The notes beneath the pieces are model-generated. The model made no database searches, was not told the origin of the DNA, and was given only the letters and a program-made list of their open reading frames with translations. Source: Janthinobacterium aquaticum (GTDB lineage Bacteria; Pseudomonadota; Gammaproteobacteria; Burkholderiales; Burkholderiaceae_D). From it: a stretch of 64,000 nt of DNA. Location: assembly GCF_009208565.1 (NCBI RefSeq), contig NZ_WFLK01000009.1, positions 124,001-188,000 of the forward strand, written 5' to 3'. A program made the position numbers and the translations under genes. Positions 58,103 through 64,000 of this stretch are shown piece after piece; the stretch's first letter is position 1; each line of letters starts with the position of its first letter.

Positions 58103-59209
58103 ATGAAAACCAAAGCAGCCGTGGCCTGGAAGGCCGGCGCCCCCCTGACCATTGAAACCGTCGACCTGGCCGGCCCGCGCGAAGGCGAGGTGCTGATCGA
58201 GCTGAAAGCCACCGGCATTTGCCATACCGATTACTACACGCTGTCGGGCGCTGACCCGGAAGGCATCTTCCCGGCCATCCTGGGCCATGAAGGCGCCGGC
58301 ATCGTGGTCGATGTCGGCCCGGGCGTGAAAACGCTGAAAAAAGACGACCATGTGATTCCGCTGTACACACCGGAATGCCGCGAGTGCAAGTTCTGCCTGT
58401 CGCAGAAAACCAATCTGTGCCAGAAAATCCGCAGCACCCAGGGCCGCGGCCTGATGCCCGACGCCACCAGCCGTTTCTCGCTCGACGGCAAGCCGTTGTT
58501 CCACTACATGGGCACGTCGACCTTTTCGAACTACATCGTGGTGCCGGAAATTGCTCTCGCAAAAATCCGTGAAGATGCGCCGTTCGACAAGGTGTGCTAT
58601 ATCGGTTGCGGCGTGACCACCGGCGTGGGCGCAGTGCTGTTCTCGGCCAAGGTCGAGGCTGGCGCCAATGTGGCCGTATTTGGTCTCGGCGGTATCGGCC
58701 TCAATGTGATCCAGGCTGCGAAAATGGTCGGTGCCGACAAGATCATCGGTATCGACATCAATCCGGCGCGCCAGGCCATCGCGCGCAAGTTCGGCATGAC
58801 GCACTTTATCAACCCGAACGAAGTGGAAAACGTGGTTGACGCCATTGTGCAGATCACCGACGGCGGCGCCGATTACAGTTTTGAATGCGTCGGCAACACC
58901 ACGCTGATGCGCCAGGCGCTCGAGTGCACCCACAAGGGCTGGGGCAAGTCCTTCATTATCGGCGTGGCGGCGGCCGGCCAGGAAATTTCCACCCGTCCGT
59001 TCCAGCTGGTGACGGGACGCGAATGGCGCGGTTCGGCCTTTGGCGGCGCGCGCGGGCGCACCGACGTGCCGAAGATCGTCGACTGGTATATGGAAGGCAA
59101 GCTCAATATCGACGACCTGATCACGCATCGCCTGCCGCTCGAACGCATCAACGAGGGCTTTGACCTGATGAAGAGCGGCGAATCGATCCGCTCGGTGGTG
59201 CTGTACTAA
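58103..59209 (+). CDS. frmA: S-(hydroxymethyl)glutathione dehydrogenase (class III alcohol dehydrogenase)
   Basis: This enzyme oxidises the glutathione-formaldehyde adduct with NAD+ and can also act as GSNO reductase. The 368-aa protein is nearly full consensus: the catalytic zinc Cys in TGICHTDYYT with GHEGAG, structural zinc cysteines in CRECKFC and TNLC, and the NAD-binding AVFGLGGIGL. The ATG at 58103 has CAGGAG upstream. The usual partner, S-formylglutathione hydrolase (frmB), is not adjacent. Confidence 0.95.
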   Translation: MKTKAAVAWKAGAPLTIETVDLAGPREGEVLIELKATGICHTDYYTLSGADPEGIFPAILGHEGAGIVVDVGPGVKTLKKDDHVIPLYTPECRECKFCLSQKTNLCQKIRSTQGRGLMPDATSRFSLDGKPLFHYMGTSTFSNYIVVPEIALAKIREDAPFDKVCYIGCGVTTGVGAVLFSAKVEAGANVAVFGLGGIGLNVIQAAKMVGADKIIGIDINPARQAIARKFGMTHFINPNEVENVVDAIVQITDGGADYSFECVGNTTLMRQALECTHKGWGKSFIIGVAAAGQEISTRPFQLVTGREWRGSAFGGARGRTDVPKIVDWYMEGKLNIDDLITHRLPLERINEGFDLMKSGESIRSVVLY

Positions 59210-59322
59210 ATCAGCAACACTTCCGGGGCCGTTTCAATCCCGTTTCAAGCGTGCGCTGTACTTGGCAGGCCGCCCCTGCTAACGTGGGGGCATCGTCATC
59301 CACTTTGAACGGGGAGGCCCCA

Positions 59323-59556
59323 ATGTTTGCTACTGCCTATCTGCTGACCCTGCGCCGCATGCTGCCGGTGTTTATCGGTGGCGCCCTGGCGTCCCTGCTG
59401 GCGCTGTGGTGGCGCGATGTGGCCATCCTGGCGACACCGGCCATCTGGCTCGGCTTGCTGGCCACCTATCTGCTGGCGGCGCTGGTATTTACGCCACTGG
59501 CCTGGCATCGTCACCAGTTGGCGACGCGCCATGTACGCACCGGCAAGTCGCGCTAG
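59323..59556 (+). CDS. 77-aa membrane protein
   Basis: A small protein with two membrane segments (RMLPVFIGGALASLLALWW and PAIWLGLLATYLLAALVF) and basic ends. GGGGAGG lies six bases before the ATG at 59323, a strong RBS. It lies 113 bp after frmA; no family recognised. Confidence 0.7.
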   Translation: MFATAYLLTLRRMLPVFIGGALASLLALWWRDVAILATPAIWLGLLATYLLAALVFTPLAWHRHQLATRHVRTGKSR

Positions 59557-59571
59557 CTAATTACCTCTTTC

Positions 59572-60576
59572 TTACGCCGCCGTGCTGGAAAAGCGCGCGC
59601 GGTAGTCGCGCGGCGTAATGCCCAGCTTGCGCTGAAACAGCCGGCGCAGTCTTTCTTCGCTCTGCAGGCCGGTTTGCGCGGCAACCTGCTTCAGGGATGT
59701 CATATTGTCTTCCAGCAGCCGCCGCGCCGCTTCAAAGCGCGCCGTTTCAATAAATTCGGTCGGGCTGGCGCCGGTTTCGCGCTGGAATACGCGCGTAAAG
59801 TTGCGCTCGCTCATGGCCAACCGCGACGCCAGCAGCGGCACGCCCAGCTCCTCGGCCAGATGCTCGATAATCCAACCCTGCAGCTGGCGGATGGTCGGGT
59901 GGGTGGTCATCTGGCTCGACAGATGCACTGAAAACTGCGACTGGCCGCCTGGTCGCTTCAGGTACACCACCAGGTCGCGCGCCACTTCGAGCGCAATGTC
60001 GCGGCTGAAATCTTCTTCCACCAGCGCCAGCGCCAGGTCGATGCCGGCCGTCACGCCGGCCGAGGTCCAGAATTTTCCCTCGCGGACAAAGATGGCATCG
60101 GCATTGACCTCGATCTGCGGATAGCGCCGGCGCAGGCTGTCGACCGCGCTCCAGTGGGTGGCCGCGCTCTTGCCGTTCAGCACGCCAGCCTCGGCCAGGA
60201 AAAAGCAGCCGGTGCACAGCGCCGCCAGCGTATCGATGCGCGGTGCGGCTTCCCGCACCCAGGCGGCAATCGCCGGTATGTCTTCCAGCACCTCTTCCAC
60301 GTTATGGCAGCCGACGATCACAGCCAGGTCCGGCAGGCGGTTGACGTCGAGCGCAGCGGTGGCCTGCAGCGACATCAGCGTGTCCGACTCGACCGGGCCG
60401 GCAGCGGTTGACACAATACGCACATCGTAGCCGCCCGGCAAATTGCGCAGCCGCAGATGGGTATTGGCGTAATCAAACACCTTCATGGCGCCGATCGCTT
60501 CGAGCGCCTTGAAGCCGGGGTAGACAATAATATCGACGCTGCGCAAGGGAACTTGTTGCTGGGTATGCTTGATCAT
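59572..60576 (-). CDS. GlxA-family transcriptional regulator (DJ-1/PfpI plus AraC domain)
   Basis: This 334-aa regulator has an N-terminal DJ-1/PfpI-like domain (VDIIVYPGFKALEAIG; nucleophile-elbow Cys in ALCTGCFFLAEAG) and a C-terminal AraC helix-turn-helix pair (RLAMSERNFTRVFQRETG, then SLKQVAAQTGLQSEERLRRLF). Such proteins sense small amines or amides. The ATG at 60576 is used; the longer frame to 60666 adds a non-conserved stretch. It is divergent from the large surface-protein gene, and frmA is near, but no link is shown. Confidence 0.87.
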   Translation of the reverse strand: MIKHTQQQVPLRSVDIIVYPGFKALEAIGAMKVFDYANTHLRLRNLPGGYDVRIVSTAAGPVESDTLMSLQATAALDVNRLPDLAVIVGCHNVEEVLEDIPAIAAWVREAAPRIDTLAALCTGCFFLAEAGVLNGKSAATHWSAVDSLRRRYPQIEVNADAIFVREGKFWTSAGVTAGIDLALALVEEDFSRDIALEVARDLVVYLKRPGGQSQFSVHLSSQMTTHPTIRQLQGWIIEHLAEELGVPLLASRLAMSERNFTRVFQRETGASPTEFIETARFEAARRLLEDNMTSLKQVAAQTGLQSEERLRRLFQRKLGITPRDYRARFSSTAA

Positions 60577-60698
60577 GCGGAATATGAGAAGGCGGAAAAT
60601 GCTTTGATAATGCAACAACGTGAGACAATGTTTGCGTATCAGCTTAGCATGAATCACTCCGGCCACTCCTGGCCTGATCTCTTACCTGGTCGTCCATC

Positions 60699-63600
60699 GT
60701 GCGCATCCACCTCACTATCGCCGGTTTCTTCCTCCTGTTGTGTACCAGCCTGGTGCAGGCGGCCAATATCAATTTCAACGGCAATGACGTTGCTGGCTGT
60801 AGCCGCAGTGGCAATCAGTACACCTGTTCGTCATGGAACACGGTCGACCTGTACAACATCTCCAGCGGCAACAGCGTCACGGTCAATAGCGCTGTTTCGC
60901 TCGACTATAACCAGAGCCTGACCATGAGCGGCAGCGCAGCGCTGAACGTCAAAGGAAATTTTGGCAGCAATACCCCCAACTTCAAGGTCAGCGGCGGCAG
61001 CATTGTTGTTGATGGCGGCACCTTCAGTATCGGCTCACAGGGTGGCATGGAGATTGTTGCCAATATTACTGCCAGTGGCATCAAGCTTGGCGGCACGCCG
61101 GTCAAGGTGACGGGCAATCTGACGGCCAGCGGCGATATCGATATTTCCTATGGCTCCTCGATTTCCGGCAATATCAAGGGCGGTTCGGTCACCCTGAGCT
61201 CCAATACCACGGTGACCGGTTCGATCGTCAGCGACGGCACGCTCAGCATCAATACCAATTCCAGCGTATCGGGCACGCTCAAGGGCGGTAACGTCACGGT
61301 GGCTTCGGATGTCACGATCGGCAGCAGCATCACGGCCACCGGCAATCTCAATATCGGTTCGCGCACAGTGGTTTCGGGACCCGTCAGCGGCGCCACCGTG
61401 ACCGCCAATTCGGATGCAAAAATTACTGGCGGCATCACGTCGCAAGGCGCGGTGAAGCTCGAATCGCGGGTCAATGTCACAGGTCCAGTCACCGGCACCG
61501 TGATTGACGCCAATTCGGGCGTGACCCTGACCGGCAATGTCACGGCCAGGGATTCATTCAGCCTGGGCTCGGCCAGCACCATGAAAGGCACCATCAAGGC
61601 GCCGGTAGTCAATATCCAGGCCTCAAGCAGCAAGCTGGAGGGCGATATTACTGCCAGCACCTCCTTGTCGCTCGGTTCGGACACCAAGCTTAAAGGCAAT
61701 ATCGACGCCGGCGAAGTCACGCTGGGCGCAACCGGTGCGTATATCGACGGCAATGCGCTGGTCAATCACATTACGCTGAACTGGGACACGCGCGTGATCA
61801 ATACGATTACCTGCAAGGCGTTTACGCCAGCCGACCCCTGCAGCTGCGTGAGCAATAACAGCGGCTATCCTGCCGGCAGTGTCAATGGCCCCAAATGCGG
61901 CCCCGGCGTGCAGTCCGGCCCGCATCATTTCCAGATCACCCATCCGGCCGAGGCATTAAGCTGCGCGCCGCAAAAAGTCACCGTGATGGCCTGCGCCGAT
62001 GCCAGCTGCAGTACGCCGTATACCAGTAGTGCCAAGGTGACGCTGACGCCTGGGGGTACGGGGGAAGTATCGATCGACTCCAGTGGCACTGTCGAGAGCA
62101 CGGTCAGTAACTATGCCGGCGGCACGGCGAGCCTGAGCCTGACCAGCACGCCATCGACCACCGGCGCGCTGGTGTGCAAGAACAGCGTCAATGGCAGCAA
62201 TACCAATTGCCAGATGAACTTTGCCAGCAGCGGCCTGACGATCAGCGGCGATCCGCGTTACGCCGAAGAATCGGGTGCGCTCAATATCAGTGCAGTGCAG
62301 GCCTCGAGCAGCAATCCGCAAGCCTGCGTGCCGTTGTTTGCCAATCTTGAAAAAACCATCAAGCTCAAATGCAGCTATGCCAATCCGTCTTCCGGCACGC
62401 TGCCGGCACGCTTGCTCAACAAGGACAATGCCTATGTTGCGCTGGCTGGCAGCGAGACCAGCGCCTGCAGTGCGGCCGGTGTCGATGTGATGTTGAAATT
62501 TGGCGTCACTGGCGTTGCCTCGCCGGCCATGGTGTATGCCGACGCGGGACAACTCGGCATAACCGCCACCTACACCTCAACGACTGGCGCCGACAAGGGC
62601 CTGGTGATGAGCGGCAGCGGCAATGTGATCGTGGCGCCCAAGAGCTTTGTCATGACACAGCTGGCCTCGCCGCAGCGCGCCGGCCTGGCCGTGCTGCCGG
62701 TCTCGCCGGCCACCGCCATTACGGTCTCGGCCCTCAATGCCAAAGGTGCGGTGACCCGAAATTTTGGCCGCGAGTCGACCGAGCAGAAAGTGATCCTGAA
62801 CGGTACATTGCTGGCGCCGATTGTCCCCAATGCCAACAATCCGACGGCGATCGGCGCGCTCAATTTTGTGAACAACAATGGCGTCGCCACGGCTCCGGCA
62901 ATGATCTGGCCCGATGTGGGACAGGTACAATTTTCCGCCAGCCTGCAAAGCGCTTATCTGGGCGGCACGCTGTCGACCACCGGCACCAGTGCCAATGTGC
63001 TGTTCATCCCCCATCATTTCACCACCGCATGGCTTGACCCCGGCACCGCTCCTGCCATGACGCCGATGGTGTGCGTGGCGCCTTTATCCTGCGTCAACAA
63101 TCGCGCCGTCTATTCACGCCAGCCTTTTACGTTGAGCGTGACGGCGCAAAACGCTGCCGGCGCCACGACCGTCAATTTTGACAGCGGCTATACGGCCATC
63201 AAGGATCAACAAGTGCTGTTGCGCGGTGTCGATGCCGCTACGGGCAATACCAGCTTTCCACCGGCGACGCCGGCGGGCAGCAGCCTGACCGACGGCGCTG
63301 CGTCGCCGGCCAGCGTGAGCGCGATCACTGTGTCGGCCTTCAGCAAAGGCGTAGCTTCGCGCAATATTGCCTACAGCTTCCCCAATGCTTATGCCAATCA
63401 GCAGGCAACGCAGCCAGCGCTGGCGCCACCGACCGATATCGCGCTGCGCGCCAGCTACAGCAATGCTGGCCTGGTGGTGACCTCGGCGCTGGCAGACCAG
63501 GGCGTGGAAGGCAAGCTGACAATACTGACGGGGCGTATCCTGATGTCGCATGGTTACGGCTCTGAAAGATTGCCGATGCGCCTGCCGGTACAAGTCCAGT

Positions 63601-63908
63601 ACTGGGACGGTAGTACATGGCGCACCAACCTTGGCGACAGCATCAGCGCCTTCAGCAGCAACCAGGTGGCGTTTGCCAACTGCACCAAGTCGCTGGTTTG
63701 TTCTGATCTGGTTGCCGCTGTTGCAAGCTATCGCTTCAATGCCGGCCAGTTGCCAGTGGCCGGACGCTTGAGCTTGCAGGCGCCAAATCAGGCTGGCAGC
63801 GTCGATGTGTCGGTTGTCGGCCTGCCGTATCTGCCCAGCACCATAGGTCGTGTGGTGTTCGGCATTGCCAAGTCCGGCCCGGTACTGTATTTGCGCGAGG
63901 TGTACTGA
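60699..63908 (+). CDS. MshQ-like DUF6701 surface protein
   Basis: This 1069-aa exported protein starts at GTG 60699 with a signal peptide (LTIAGFFLLLCTSLVQA). Residues ~50-370 are a repetitive β-helix-like region with recurring motifs (GTLKGGNVTV, GNIKGGSVTL) resembling bactofilin-type repeats. A Cys-containing linker with APQKVTVMACADASC and a long DUF6701 region follow to the end (PFTLSVTAQN, VPVQVQYWDGSTW-like PVQVQYWDGS). In other bacteria this protein (MshQ) belongs to the MSHA pilus cluster, but none of those genes precede it here. Confidence 0.83.
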   Translation: MRIHLTIAGFFLLLCTSLVQAANINFNGNDVAGCSRSGNQYTCSSWNTVDLYNISSGNSVTVNSAVSLDYNQSLTMSGSAALNVKGNFGSNTPNFKVSGGSIVVDGGTFSIGSQGGMEIVANITASGIKLGGTPVKVTGNLTASGDIDISYGSSISGNIKGGSVTLSSNTTVTGSIVSDGTLSINTNSSVSGTLKGGNVTVASDVTIGSSITATGNLNIGSRTVVSGPVSGATVTANSDAKITGGITSQGAVKLESRVNVTGPVTGTVIDANSGVTLTGNVTARDSFSLGSASTMKGTIKAPVVNIQASSSKLEGDITASTSLSLGSDTKLKGNIDAGEVTLGATGAYIDGNALVNHITLNWDTRVINTITCKAFTPADPCSCVSNNSGYPAGSVNGPKCGPGVQSGPHHFQITHPAEALSCAPQKVTVMACADASCSTPYTSSAKVTLTPGGTGEVSIDSSGTVESTVSNYAGGTASLSLTSTPSTTGALVCKNSVNGSNTNCQMNFASSGLTISGDPRYAEESGALNISAVQASSSNPQACVPLFANLEKTIKLKCSYANPSSGTLPARLLNKDNAYVALAGSETSACSAAGVDVMLKFGVTGVASPAMVYADAGQLGITATYTSTTGADKGLVMSGSGNVIVAPKSFVMTQLASPQRAGLAVLPVSPATAITVSALNAKGAVTRNFGRESTEQKVILNGTLLAPIVPNANNPTAIGALNFVNNNGVATAPAMIWPDVGQVQFSASLQSAYLGGTLSTTGTSANVLFIPHHFTTAWLDPGTAPAMTPMVCVAPLSCVNNRAVYSRQPFTLSVTAQNAAGATTVNFDSGYTAIKDQQVLLRGVDAATGNTSFPPATPAGSSLTDGAASPASVSAITVSAFSKGVASRNIAYSFPNAYANQQATQPALAPPTDIALRASYSNAGLVVTSALADQGVEGKLTILTGRILMSHGYGSERLPMRLPVQVQYWDGSTWRTNLGDSISAFSSNQVAFANCTKSLVCSDLVAAVASYRFNAGQLPVAGRLSLQAPNQAGSVDVSVVGLPYLPSTIGRVVFGIAKSGPVLYLREVY

Positions 63909-63987
63909 TTGCGCTGTGCGAGGGCAGGCAGCGGAAAAAAACAGTAAGATGCTTTTCTGTTTGCCACCCCTCACAACTGGAGTCTTG

Positions 63988-64000
63988 ATGGATATTACTA
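63988..64000 (+). CDS. start of a truncated gene at the window edge
   Basis: An ATG at 63988 preceded by TGGAG at eight to nine bases begins a reading frame (MDIT) cut by the window end. Nothing can be said of its product. Confidence 0.35.

Overview
The window is 64 kb of GC-rich, densely coded chromosome from a Gram-negative betaproteobacterium. Gene content and protein style (TamAB, PHA-granule protein PhaM, archaic SCPU chaperone-usher pili, a PEP-CTERM protein, MnmC, the long EpsC-type serine acetyltransferase) best fit the Oxalobacteraceae (Janthinobacterium/Duganella/Massilia type). That placement is inference. I see no rRNA, tRNA, CRISPR array, transposase or prophage. Both ends cut through genes.

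Layout. 1-4750: a HipA-family YjjJ-type gene (partial), a REP-like palindrome, an attenuator-like leader with a 12-codon ORF, an RtcB-family RNA ligase with a 56-aa basic partner, a metallophosphoesterase, PnuC and an AraC-type response regulator. 4950-10100: an SCPU (Csu-like) chaperone-usher pilus operon behind a structured leader, with a miniature SCPU protein on the opposite strand. 10200-15220: an HxlR regulator, a CHRD lipoprotein, an AEC transporter, an OsmC protein, Tag glycosylase and an MnmC whose methyltransferase half looks degenerate.

15500-20260 is the most notable locus: rhodanese, serine O-acetyltransferase, a small XRE regulator, a Family 2A encapsulin shell and its cysteine desulfurase cargo with a ~217-residue low-complexity loading domain. 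Together they form a protein-bounded sulfur compartment supplied by cysteine synthesis. 20300-25900: a histidine kinase/TPR response-regulator pair, PhaM and two tandem DUF3108 proteins. 26064-30998: a three-gene SMC/kleisin/KITE condensin operon of the MukBEF/MksBEF/Wadjet class that lacks the JetD/MksG nuclease gene. 31000-36400: exported proteins of unknown function and an S9 peptidase.

36529-43004 is the tamAB outer-membrane assembly pair. It is followed by queC, a CHASE-PAS-GAF-GGDEF cyclase, a PEP-CTERM protein, a MORN-repeat/C13 peptidase fusion, and a GAF-GAF histidine kinase convergent with an HD-GYP response regulator. The right end holds a DUF3016 protein, a thioesterase, a GSDH-type lipoprotein, glutathione-dependent formaldehyde dehydrogenase, a GlxA-type regulator and a 1069-aa MshQ/DUF6701 surface protein.

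A palindromic REP-like element occurs four times (561, 15301, 36409, 53192). One copy supplies the stop codon of the gene it follows.
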